Positions 1-6,039 are shown, counted from the stretch's first letter. The stretch: 7,584 nt of DNA from an uncultured bacterium (GCA_937951485.1 CALEDJ010000066.1:1-7584); one strand, 5' to 3'. The notes: generated from the letters alone by a model not told the origin. Translations and numbers: made by a program.

Positions 1-70
1 AGCGACACTTCCCGCCCCTCGTGGCGATTCAGAAAACACACGCAGTCCAAAGGGCGGCCACAGCAGACGG
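1..70. other. Unassigned left edge
   Basis: These bases lie beyond the stop codon of the decayed GH9 gene. A plus-strand frame is open from base 1 to about 122, but it has no recognisable protein character and overlaps the pseudogene, so I do not call a gene. I see no terminator hairpin. Confidence 0.4.
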
Positions 71-854
71 CTATTCACCGGCTGATGGCGATTGCCTGTC
101 CGTTGCGGCGTAGAGGGCGCTGAGGGCGTCGAGGCAGTGGGTGTTGTGGGGGAGCCGGACTTCGTCGGGTTCAAAGGCGGGGATGTCCACGCCGCTCACG
201 TCGAAAAAGGGGCGGTCGCCGCCGGGGGCGCGCCAGGTGATGCCGTTGACGACGCCGCCGGGGATGGCGCCGCGCGGGACGCCGGAGAAGGTGATGCGCT
301 GATGCATCACCGGGCGCAGGGCGTTTTTCACGCCGTGAACGCGGGGCAGTGCTCACGCTGTGCGGTTGCGCGCGAGATTCACAGCCTGGCTGGTTCGTCC
401 ACACAGGTGCATCCATGCGGCGCGGCGGTTGCCGTAGGCGCGCAGCAGGCCGTACACATACGGCGCGTTGTGGCACTTGTTGTAATCGCCCGCGTCGTGC
501 CAGCCGCCCCACAGTTGATGCTGCGTCTTGCGGTCCGGGCAGACCGCGTCGTCGAGGTGGCATGCGCCGTGACAGCCGGGGATTTCCATGCCGCAGCGCT
601 GGTAATAGAAGAAGCGGTAGTCGGGCTGCGCGGTGCGGTTCCAGAAGAGGTCGTGGTCAGCGGAGCCGCTTCGCCTCGCTGTTGCTGAGAATGATTTCCA
701 GCCCCGGCGCGGGATGCACATCCGCCGCGAGCGGCTGCGCATACAGGTTCGACCACGCCGCGCAGGACCACGCCACTTCCGGCTCCGCCGCAGTTCCCGT
801 GAACGACCATAGCGTCAACGAGACCATCACTGAGAAGCAAAAGCGTTTGGACAT
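71..854 (-). pseudogene. Decayed GH9 family cellulase (endoglucanase-like), centre deleted
   Basis: Remnant of a secreted glycoside hydrolase family 9 enzyme (β-glucan hydrolysis). ATG at 854-852 is preceded by a good ribosome site (AGGGAAAG, 865-872) and begins a signal peptide (MSKRFCFSVMVSLTLWSF, then GTAA). This frame stops at 657-659. The GH9 sequence continues in another frame: YRFFYYQRCG, a CHLDDA stretch and GGWHDAGDYNK; the DAGDY codons, which include the catalytic-base aspartates of GH9, are at 482-496. A TGA at 353-355 interrupts this frame, which then runs on without a shift to the stop at 71-73. The last part resembles the GH9 C-terminus: PGGVVNGI, then DEVRLPHNTHCLDALSALYA, where the Glu fits the general acid. 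The total of about 260 codons is roughly half a normal GH9 enzyme, so the middle is missing. Seen: one frameshift, one stop, both conserved ends. Inferred: inactivation by deletion. Sequencing error could explain the frameshift or the stop, but not the missing centre. Confidence 0.8.
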
Positions 855-1256
855 TGCCGTGTTTCTTTCCCTGTAAGATTCAAGCCGAATGGCGCGAAGT
901 TATGGGACGATATTCGATCACCCTTTTCCACCGTCATTGCAGGTCCCCGGCCGCCGACGTTTCGCAGGATAAAAAGGACAAGGTTTTCCGGCACTTGCGC
1001 CAAACATGACTTCTGATCCGTCAGCCGTGTTTCCCGGAACTTGTACCATATGGTTTGCGGGAGGCGTCAATTATCTGGAGTGCGCCAACTGGAGGCACGT
1101 TAGACCGCAGGCGCGATGTAACGCGTGAATTGTCATTCCGCAAACCTCTGACCCCTGAATTGTATTGGTGGCATATATTCATGCAATAATGCGGGGAAAT
1201 ATCACCGGTCTGCGGTCAAGACCATCACAAGATCATGGCGCTTTTTCGGAGCAGAT
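855..1256. other. Non-coding gap between divergent genes
   Basis: 402 bases between the GH9 remnant (minus) and the sulfatase (plus), so promoters for both should lie here. I see a perfect palindrome ACCATATGGT at 1045-1054, a direct repeat TGAATTGT at 1126-1133 and 1156-1163 (30 bases apart), the inverted pair GACCGCAG / CTGCGGTC near 1104 and 1210, and a small hairpin GGTCT-N7-AGACC at 1207-1223. The AT-rich stretch 1156-1200 is the likeliest sulfatase promoter zone (TTGTAT at 1160, AATAAT at 1185), but the 19-base spacer is poor. A 40-codon frame at 1006-1128 has no ribosome site and is not called. Confidence 0.5.
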
Positions 1257-2705
1257 ATGATGACACGAATCACACGCCGGGGATTTCTGCAAAGCGCATC
1301 CACCGGGATGGCGTACGCCGCGCTTGCGGGCACGGCGCAGCGCGCGGACGGCGTCGCGCCGCGTCACAATGTCGTGGTGCTGATGTCCGACGAGCACAAC
1401 CCGAAATACACCTCGCTCCACGGGCATCCGCTGCTGGAAACGCCGAACCTGGAGCGGCTCGCCGCGCGCGGCGTGCTTTTCGAGAACGGGTATTGTCCGT
1501 CGCCGTTGTGCCTGCCCAGCCGCAGCGCGTTCATGAGCGGGCGCCGTGTGCACGACATCCAGTGCTACAACAACTGCAACGCAATTCCGCATGAGTATCC
1601 CGCGTATGGGAACGTACTTCGCGAACAGGGCGTCCATACGGTGCATGCGGGCAAGACCGACGTGTATCGCCCCACGGCGGAATTGGGCTTTTCGGAAATG
1701 ATCCGCGCCCATGACCGCACGCCGCCCGGCGACTTGAACATCCGGCGCGATCCGCTCGCGGTGCGCGAGGGCGACGGAAAGCGCCGCGCACAAGGCTGGG
1801 GCCCCCGTGAAAACGCCTGGGCGGGCGACCGGGCGACAGCGGATGCATCGCTGGCGTGGCTGCGTGAACGCGGCCCTGCGACCCAGCCCTTCACGCTGTG
1901 CGTGAATATCATCGCGCCGCACTTCCCGCATTATGCGACGCCGGACCTGTGGCAGCGCTATGCCGCCGGGGCGGACCTGCCGGCCCACGGCCCGGATGAG
2001 GCATCGGCAAAACATCCCTATGCGCTGGACCTGCGCCGGCATTTTGAAACCGACACCTTCACGGAAGAACAGATTCGTGGCCTGCGCCGGGGCTATCTCG
2101 GCTGCGTGGCCTTTGTGGACGGCGTGATCGGGCGTTTTCTCGATGCGCTGGACGCGACCGGCCTCGCGGACAACACGGTCTTCATCTACGCGTCGGACCA
2201 CGGCGAGATGCTTGGCAAGTTCGGCATGTGGTGGAAGTGTTCGCTCTATGAAGACTCGGCGCGCGTGCCCATCCTTGCCGCGGGTCCGGGCTTTGATCGC
2301 GGACGCCGCGTCCGCACCCCGGTGGATCTGCACGACGTGCAGGCCGCGATCTTCGCGGCGACGCAGACGCAACGCCCGGCGGAATGGGTCGGCGCGCCGT
2401 TGCAGGCGTTGCAGCATGCCCAGGAAGATCGCGTCCTCTTCACGGAATACCACGGCCACGGCGTGCGCGGCAGCGGCTACTGCATCCGGCGCGGCGAATG
2501 GAAACTGATCTGGTGCGCCGAAGCCCCGCATCTGTTGTTCAACCTCGCCGAGGACCCGGAGGAATTGAACAACCTCGCGAAGAAAGCGCCCGATGTGTTC
2601 CGCGAACTGGAGGCGTGTCTCTACGCGGTGTGCGATCCCGTCAAGGAAAATGCGCGCGCCGCTGCGTTCATCGCACGCCAACTCGCCGCCGCGGCTTCCG
2701 CGTGA
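1257..2705 (+). CDS. Tat-exported type I sulfatase (formylglycine-dependent)
   Basis: Hydrolyses a sulfate ester; the substrate cannot be read from sequence. Residues 1-30 form a twin-arginine signal (TRRGFLQ, then an Ala-rich segment), so the protein should be exported folded. The core starts at NVVVLMSDEHN, with Asp45 and Glu46 in the metal-site position. The sulfatase signature is CLPSRSAFMSG at 85-95: Cys85 is the residue converted to formylglycine and Arg89 its partner. Further conserved points are GK133, APH222, SDHGE at 313-317 and the lysine of GMWWK327. The 482-residue length is normal for the family. The start is either ATG 1257 or the adjacent ATG 1260; GGAG at 1248-1251 is 5 or 8 bases away, so 1260 is the better fit. 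The core resembles choline-sulfatase-like members, but the GKTDVY segment differs from their usual GKMHF, so I give no substrate. The neighbouring GH9 remnant suggests a polysaccharide-use locus. A formylglycine-generating enzyme or anSME is needed from elsewhere. No plus-strand terminator with a T-run follows. Confidence 0.93.
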   Translation: MMTRITRRGFLQSASTGMAYAALAGTAQRADGVAPRHNVVVLMSDEHNPKYTSLHGHPLLETPNLERLAARGVLFENGYCPSPLCLPSRSAFMSGRRVHDIQCYNNCNAIPHEYPAYGNVLREQGVHTVHAGKTDVYRPTAELGFSEMIRAHDRTPPGDLNIRRDPLAVREGDGKRRAQGWGPRENAWAGDRATADASLAWLRERGPATQPFTLCVNIIAPHFPHYATPDLWQRYAAGADLPAHGPDEASAKHPYALDLRRHFETDTFTEEQIRGLRRGYLGCVAFVDGVIGRFLDALDATGLADNTVFIYASDHGEMLGKFGMWWKCSLYEDSARVPILAAGPGFDRGRRVRTPVDLHDVQAAIFAATQTQRPAEWVGAPLQALQHAQEDRVLFTEYHGHGVRGSGYCIRRGEWKLIWCAEAPHLLFNLAEDPEELNNLAKKAPDVFRELEACLYAVCDPVKENARAAAFIARQLAAAASA

Positions 2706-2714
2706 CCGTGCGCC

Positions 2715-2750
2715 AAGAATAAAAGCGTCATAACCAAGGGGTCATGACGC
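2715..2750 (-). terminator. Intrinsic terminator of RNA copy A
   Basis: Minus-strand hairpin: GCGTCAT (2725-2731) pairs with ATGACGC (2744-2750). An A·C mismatch and 3 more pairs follow, closed by a 4-base loop. The T-rich tail TTTTATTCTT occupies 2724-2715. On the plus strand nothing T-rich follows the hairpin, so it works as an intrinsic terminator only in the minus direction. Confidence 0.7.
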
Positions 2751-2847
2751 ACTCAAGGGGGTAAGCGTATGAGACGAGTCGCCGGAAGATGGTGTTGGGA
2801 TTGACACCCCGGCGTTCCTTTCGGATAGCCTTGTCTCATCCTCTTAC
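2715..2847 (-). ncRNA. Candidate structured small RNA, copy A
   Basis: Proposed RNA of about 130 nt with unknown function. In minus order: P1 5' strand GTAAG-AGG-ATGAGAC (2847-2833), a joining stretch with a small UCC-GAAA-GGA hairpin, P2 CGCCGG (2814-2809), P3 GGTGT (2808-2804), 8-nt loop CAATCCCA, P3' ACACC (2795-2791), a 5-nt bulge, P2' CCGGCG (2785-2780), P1' GTCTCAT-ACG-CTTAC (2775-2761), C-rich linker CCCCTTGAGT, then the terminator. P1 is 5 bp plus 7 bp around a 3x3 internal loop. The σ28-like promoter at 2853-2880 would start transcription about where P1 begins. Copy B at 3040-3213 keeps the same plan with compensating base changes. No gene lies downstream on this strand within 1.8 kb, so a leader or riboswitch is unlikely. 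I do not recognise it as a known RNA family. It could instead be a structured dispersed repeat. Confidence 0.6.
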
Positions 2848-2852
2848 GCACT

Positions 2853-2880
2853 CTATCGGCAATCCGCCCCAGAAACTTTA
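2853..2880 (-). promoter_or_regulatory. σ28 (FliA/WhiG)-like promoter of RNA copy A
   Basis: On the minus strand TAAAGTTT (2880-2873), 12 bases, GCCGATAG (2860-2853). The established FliA consensus is TAAAGTTT-N11-GCCGATAA, so the -35 is perfect, the -10 matches 7 of 8, and the spacer is one base long. The predicted start at about 2846 falls at the first base pair of P1. No flagellar or sigma gene is in the window, so the sigma factor is inferred from the motif alone. Confidence 0.5.
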
Positions 2881-2893
2881 ACGCGACGTACGT

Positions 2894-3030
2894 GCAGGCT
2901 TTAACCTGAAAAAGTTCTGGAGTCCAGTCTTCAGCCTGCAGTGGTCTTTTGGATTTACTTCCCAGGACGCAGGCTGAAGCCTGTACTCCAGAACGAGGGA
3001 CGCAGGCTGAAGTCTGTACTCCAGAACGAG
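2894..3030. repeat. REP-like cluster built on CAGGCTGAAGCCTG
   Basis: Two direct copies of a 32-base unit lie at 2966-2997 and 2999-3030 (period 33, one difference at 2980 versus 3013); the unit begins GACGCAGGCTGAAG and ends CTCCAGAACGAG. An inverted, slightly diverged copy at 2915-2940 matches 23 of 26 bases of the unit's 2969-2994 part, so the two can form a long hairpin with a 28-base loop. A fourth degenerate half (CAGGCTTTAACCTG) is at 2894-2907. Each core is itself a small palindrome (CAGGC-TGAA-GCCTG). This layout is typical of REP/BIME-type dispersed repeats. The cluster lies exactly between the two RNA copies and is non-coding in all frames I would trust. Confidence 0.8.
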
Positions 3031-3039
3031 TGATCCATG

Positions 3040-3073
3040 AAAAAGAAAACGCCATAACAGAACTGTCATGGCG
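3040..3073 (-). terminator. Intrinsic terminator of RNA copy B (and probably of the rtcB operon)
   Basis: Minus-strand hairpin: CGCCAT (3050-3055) pairs with ATGGCG (3068-3073). An A·C mismatch and ACA/TGT follow, with loop 3060-3063. The tail TTTTCTTTTT runs from 3049 to 3040. It is the first strong terminator after rtcB, 171 bases beyond the rtcB stop, so it probably ends both the operon mRNA and the small RNA. Confidence 0.8.
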
Positions 3074-3167
3074 CCTCTCATGGGAGGAAAGACTACAGGC
3101 GAAGCGCCGGTCGCGTTGGTGCTGGGACGGGCACCCCGGCGGTTCAATAGTCTTTCTACAATTTTTA

Positions 3168-3204
3168 TGACATCCGTGTCGGTTGACGCCTTGACCTCCG
3201 TGTC
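3168..3204. repeat. Direct repeat pair in the copy B leader
   Basis: TGACATCCGTGTC (3168-3180) and TGACCTCCGTGTC (3192-3204) match in 12 of 13 bases and are spaced 24 bases apart. They lie just downstream of the σ28-like promoter, inside the part of copy B that copy A lacks. This could be a protein-binding site or the scar of a local duplication. Confidence 0.55.
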
Positions 3205-3219
3205 TTGGCTGTACGGGAT

Positions 3220-3246
3220 TTATCGGCAGAAATACGGCGGGCTTTA
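3220..3246 (-). promoter_or_regulatory. σ28 (FliA/WhiG)-like promoter of RNA copy B
   Basis: On the minus strand TAAAGCCC (3246-3239), exactly 11 bases, GCCGATAA (3227-3220). Against the FliA consensus TAAAGTTT-N11-GCCGATAA, the -10 matches 8 of 8, the spacer is exact, and the -35 matches 5 of 8, keeping TAAAG. The -35 begins on the TAA stop codon of rtcB. TGCCGATA occurs only twice in the window, here and in the promoter of copy A. Confidence 0.55.
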
Positions 3247-4644
3247 ATCTTCGGGGCGTTCGCCGGCGGGCGCCATCTTGACCAGTTTCGGGTGGAACCG
3301 CGCCACCGGCGCGACCAGGTCCGCCTGGGCCGCCATGACTTCCTCGATGTCTTTGTAGACCATGGGCGCTTCGTCCAGCCCGGCGGTCATGACGGTGATC
3401 CCGCGCGCATCGAGCAGGGTGCGTGCCTCGCGCCAATGCAGCGTTTTTTTGGCTTGGCTGCGGCTGATGCGGCGGCCCGCGCCGTGGGCCGCGGACCGCA
3501 GCGACTCCGCATTTCCCAGCCCGCGCACGATGTAGGCGGGGCTGGCCATCGAGCCGGGGATGATACCGATCACGCCTTCATCTGCGGGCGTTGCGCCTTT
3601 GCGGTGCACGATCAGCGTTTCGCCGTCATATATTTCTTTCCACGCGAAGTTATGGTGGTTCTCGATGTCGAGGAAGACCTCTGCGCCAAGATGGCGCGCG
3701 ATATGGCGGTGGATCAACTCATGGTTCGCGGCGGCGTATCGCCCCATGAGTTGCATGGCGGCCCAGTATTCGCGGCCCTCATGCCGGTCGAGATCGAGCC
3801 AGGCGAGGTGGCGCAGTTCGGAAGGCAGGTCGCGGTGTTGCTGCATGGCGACTTTGCTATAATACTCGCACACAAGCGCGCCCGTGCCCCGGCTGCCGCT
3901 ATGGCTCATGAGCGCGAGGTAATGGCCGGGCGGGACGCCCAGCCCCTCGTCAAAAACCTCCAGGATGCCGAACTCGACGAAGTGGTTGCCGCTACCGCTC
4001 GTGCCGAGTTGCGCCCACGCCTTGTCCTTGTGTTCGCGCGTGACTGGTGAGACCGACCAGTCGAGGTCCATGACCTCATGCCTGCGGCGCACCTTGAACT
4101 CCGCGCCGACACCGAAGCGGGTCTCCGTTTCGATGGCGCGCTTGAGGCGGTCCAGGTCGTTGCGCAGCGTTTCCGGCGGCAAATCGAGCGCGGTAAGTTT
4201 CATGCGGCATGCGATATCCACGCCCACGGCGTAGGGGATGACCGCGTTGCGCACGGCGAGCACGCCGCCGATGGGCAGGCCGTAGCCGACATGCGCGTCG
4301 GGCATCAGCGCGCCCCGCACCGACACCGGCAACGCGCATGCGTTGCGCATCTGCTCGACGGACTTGGGATCGAGGTCCGTCCCCCATTGTCGCCACGGCG
4401 CGCCGCCGCCCGGCGACAACGCTGCGCAAGATGCCGGCGCGGCGCCGCCCGCGAGCAGCGCCGCCAGCGCGCCGAATTGCGGATGTTGCCGGAACGGCGC
4501 GGGGTTGCGCGCAATCATGCGCAGCATCTTGCGGATTTCACGCGCTTTCATGCCGCCTTGCGCGGCGGCCCGGGCGGCCGCGAGTGCGGCCTCCATCGGC
4601 GCGCCCCGCGCAATGCCCAGTTGAAGCAGTTCTTTTTCTTTCAC
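3244..4644 (-). CDS. rtcB: RNA-splicing ligase RtcB, long form
   Basis: GTP- and Mn-dependent RNA ligase that joins a 2',3'-cyclic phosphate (or 3'-phosphate) end to a 5'-OH, used in tRNA and rRNA repair. The family motifs appear in order: MPDAHVGYGLPIGG (114-127), GVDIACRM with metal ligands Asp143 and Cys146, GSGNHF with His221, SHSGSRG with His248, ENHHNFAWKE (328-337), HRKGATPA, GIIPGSM, and HGAGR with His387 as the predicted guanylylated residue. At 466 residues it exceeds the roughly 408-residue E. coli type because of a helical extension of about 80 residues before the PWRQWG start of the core. The C-terminus ends in GERPED, with no terminal Lys-Gly as in archaeal RtcB, although nearby Lys453 and Lys456 remain. 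The start is GTG with GGAG 8 bases upstream. The 24-base gap to the σ54 regulator implies co-transcription. No archease or RtcA gene is visible. Confidence 0.95.
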   Translation of the reverse strand: MKEKELLQLGIARGAPMEAALAAARAAAQGGMKAREIRKMLRMIARNPAPFRQHPQFGALAALLAGGAAPASCAALSPGGGAPWRQWGTDLDPKSVEQMRNACALPVSVRGALMPDAHVGYGLPIGGVLAVRNAVIPYAVGVDIACRMKLTALDLPPETLRNDLDRLKRAIETETRFGVGAEFKVRRRHEVMDLDWSVSPVTREHKDKAWAQLGTSGSGNHFVEFGILEVFDEGLGVPPGHYLALMSHSGSRGTGALVCEYYSKVAMQQHRDLPSELRHLAWLDLDRHEGREYWAAMQLMGRYAAANHELIHRHIARHLGAEVFLDIENHHNFAWKEIYDGETLIVHRKGATPADEGVIGIIPGSMASPAYIVRGLGNAESLRSAAHGAGRRISRSQAKKTLHWREARTLLDARGITVMTAGLDEAPMVYKDIEEVMAAQADLVAPVARFHPKLVKMAPAGERPED

Positions 4645-4652
4645 TGCGTATG

Positions 4653-4656
4653 CTCC
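4653..4656 (-). promoter_or_regulatory. Ribosome binding site that fixes the GTG start of rtcB
   Basis: GGAG on the minus strand, 8 bases before the GTG at 4644-4642. It lies in the 24-base gap after the regulator's stop codon and supports GTG as the true start; no upstream ATG in frame competes. Confidence 0.7.
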
Positions 4657-4668
4657 GGAGACCGGGAA

Positions 4669-6039
4669 TCAATCCTGGACATCGTGGCGGTCAATGGCGT
4701 GTTTTTTCAAGCGGTATTGCAGGGTTTTGTAACTCAACCCCAGCAGTTCGGCGGCCTCCTTGATGCGGCCGCCGCTACGGGTGATCGCCTGGCGGATGAG
4801 GTCTTCCTCTAATTCTTCGAGCACCAGGCCCCCGGGCGGCAGCGCGAACGCGCCGGAAACCGGCGTGGGTTCGCGGAGTTTTTCCGGCAGGTCCTCGACG
4901 GTGACGGGCCGTCCCTCGGACAGCACGAACAACTGCTCCAGGGTGTGCTCCAACTCGCGGACATTGCCGGGCCAGCGGTAGCGGCGAAAGGCTTCGATCA
5001 CATCGGCCCCGACCGGCGGTGCGGGGATGCCGAGTTTCTTTGCCAGTTTCTCGCGGAAGTGGCCGACCAGCAGCGGCAGGTCCTGCATGCGCGCGCGGAG
5101 CGGCGGCAGTTCGATAACCAGCACTTCGAGACGGAAGTAGAGGTCTTCGCGGAATGTGCCTTCTTCCACCGCTTTCTTGAGGTTGCGGTTGGTGGCGACG
5201 ATGGTGCGGACGTTGACCTGACGGGTCTTGGCGGAACCGACGCGCTCGACCACGCCGTCCTGCAATACGCGCAAAAGTTTCGCCTGGCTTTCGAGGCGCA
5301 TGTCGCCAATCTCATCGAGGAAAATGGTGCCGCCGTCGGCGATCTCGAATTTCCCGGCCCGGCTGGTTTCCGCGCCGGTGAACGCGCCCTTTTCGTGGCC
5401 GAAGAGTTCGCTTTCGACGAGGTTGTCGGGGATGGCGGCGCAGTTGACCACGATGAACGGCTTGTTTTTGCGCGGCCCCTCGAAATGGATATGGCGCGCG
5501 ATGAGTTCCTTGCCCGTACCCGATTCGCCGAAGATAAGCACGGTGCTCGCGACGCGGACGGCGCGCCGCACGCGCTCGAAGACAGCCTGCATCGCCTGGC
5601 TCTCGCCGATGATGTTGCCCAGCGCAACGCCGTCGGAGACCAGTTCGCTCAGGCGCAGGTTGCGGCGGCGCAGGTCGCCACGCTCCAGGCTGCGGCCGAT
5701 CACGTGCAGGAGTTCTTCCTTGTCGAAGGGCTTTTCCAGATAGTCGGCGGCCCCTTCCTTCATCGCGGCGACCGCCGTCCTGATGGTGGCGTGGGCGGTC
5801 ATGACGACAACTTCGAGGTCGGGGCGCAGGCGCTTGGCCCGGCGCAGAAGTTCCAGCCCGTCCATACCGGGCATCTTCATGTCCGTCAGGAGCAGGTCGA
5901 AATCCTCCTCGCGCAATGCGTCGAGGGCTTCCTCCCCGGATGCGACCGCCAGCGTCGGGTATCCGGCAAGGTCCAGGATGTCCGCGATGATGTCACGCTG
6001 CGTCTGATCGTCTTCGGTGATGAGGATGCGTTGGTTCAT
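4669..6039 (-). CDS. NtrC-family σ54-dependent response regulator
   Basis: Activator of σ54 promoters controlled by phosphorylation. Receiver domain at 1-120: acidic pair Asp10/Asp11, phospho-acceptor Asp53 (LTDMKMPG), Thr81 and Lys103 (KPF). AAA+ domain at about 143-370: Walker A GESGTGKE (171-178), σ54-contact loop GAFTGA (218-223), Walker B TIFLDEIGD (Asp242, Glu243), arginine-finger segment FREDLYFRL, and WPGNVREL (356-363). A Fis-type helix-turn-helix occupies about 424-448 (GRIKEAAELLGLSYKTLQYRL). All residues needed for phosphorylation, ATP hydrolysis and σ54 contact are present, and the 456-residue length is typical. The ATG overlaps the kinase stop as ATGA, so the two are translationally coupled and are probably cognate. 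It looks like a ZraR/AtoC/HydG-type regulator, but the specific signal and target promoters cannot be told; I found no good σ54 site in the window. Confidence 0.95.
   Translation of the reverse strand: MNQRILITEDDQTQRDIIADILDLAGYPTLAVASGEEALDALREEDFDLLLTDMKMPGMDGLELLRRAKRLRPDLEVVVMTAHATIRTAVAAMKEGAADYLEKPFDKEELLHVIGRSLERGDLRRRNLRLSELVSDGVALGNIIGESQAMQAVFERVRRAVRVASTVLIFGESGTGKELIARHIHFEGPRKNKPFIVVNCAAIPDNLVESELFGHEKGAFTGAETSRAGKFEIADGGTIFLDEIGDMRLESQAKLLRVLQDGVVERVGSAKTRQVNVRTIVATNRNLKKAVEEGTFREDLYFRLEVLVIELPPLRARMQDLPLLVGHFREKLAKKLGIPAPPVGADVIEAFRRYRWPGNVRELEHTLEQLFVLSEGRPVTVEDLPEKLREPTPVSGAFALPPGGLVLEELEEDLIRQAITRSGGRIKEAAELLGLSYKTLQYRLKKHAIDRHDVQD

Larger units (their letters stand above)
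3040..3213 (-). ncRNA. Candidate structured small RNA, copy B (rtcB 3' UTR)
   Basis: Paralogue of copy A. Minus order: P1 GAAAGACTA (3156-3148), joining TTGAAC, P2 CGCCGG (3141-3136), P3 GGTGC (3135-3131), 8-nt loop CCGTCCCA, P3' GCACC (3122-3118), 7-nt bulge, P2' CCGGCG (3110-3105), joining, P1' TAGTCTTTC (3095-3087, 9 perfect pairs), linker CTCCCATGAGAGG, then the terminator. Relative to A, P1 has an unrelated sequence yet still pairs, P3 shows a T-A to C-G swap, and the terminator stem changes on both arms. Loop length (8) and its TCCCA end are kept, as is CCC(T/A)TGAG in the linker. From the promoter at 3220-3246 the RNA would start near 3213 and carry a 57-nt leader absent from A. It could also be cut from the rtcB mRNA. 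The 5' end is therefore uncertain; the core 3040-3156 is firmer. Confidence 0.6.

Noticed and set aside
1006-1128. 40-codon plus-strand frame upstream of the sulfatase
   Set aside because: No ribosome binding site and no recognisable protein character.
1169-1184. σ54-like promoter ahead of the sulfatase (TGGCAT...TGCA)
   Set aside because: The GG and GC elements are 11 bases apart instead of 10, and the flanking bases match poorly.
1233-2681. Minus-strand open frame spanning the sulfatase
   Set aside because: Antisense shadow of a gene with a full sulfatase signature; the translation is rich in Arg, Ala and His and has no recognisable motif.
2966-3030. Possible CRISPR from the tandem 32-base repeat
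   Set aside because: The copies are separated by a single base, there are no spacers, and no cas genes are nearby.
2725-3157. Integron attC sites or a gene cassette
   Set aside because: The hairpins lack the paired attC core sites, no integrase is present, and the T-tails with upstream promoter motifs fit RNA genes better.
2753-3436. Minus-strand frame of 227 codons across the intergenic region
   Set aside because: It runs through hairpins, both RNA copies and REP-like repeats, then overlaps rtcB out of frame; its internal peptide repeat only reflects the DNA repeat.
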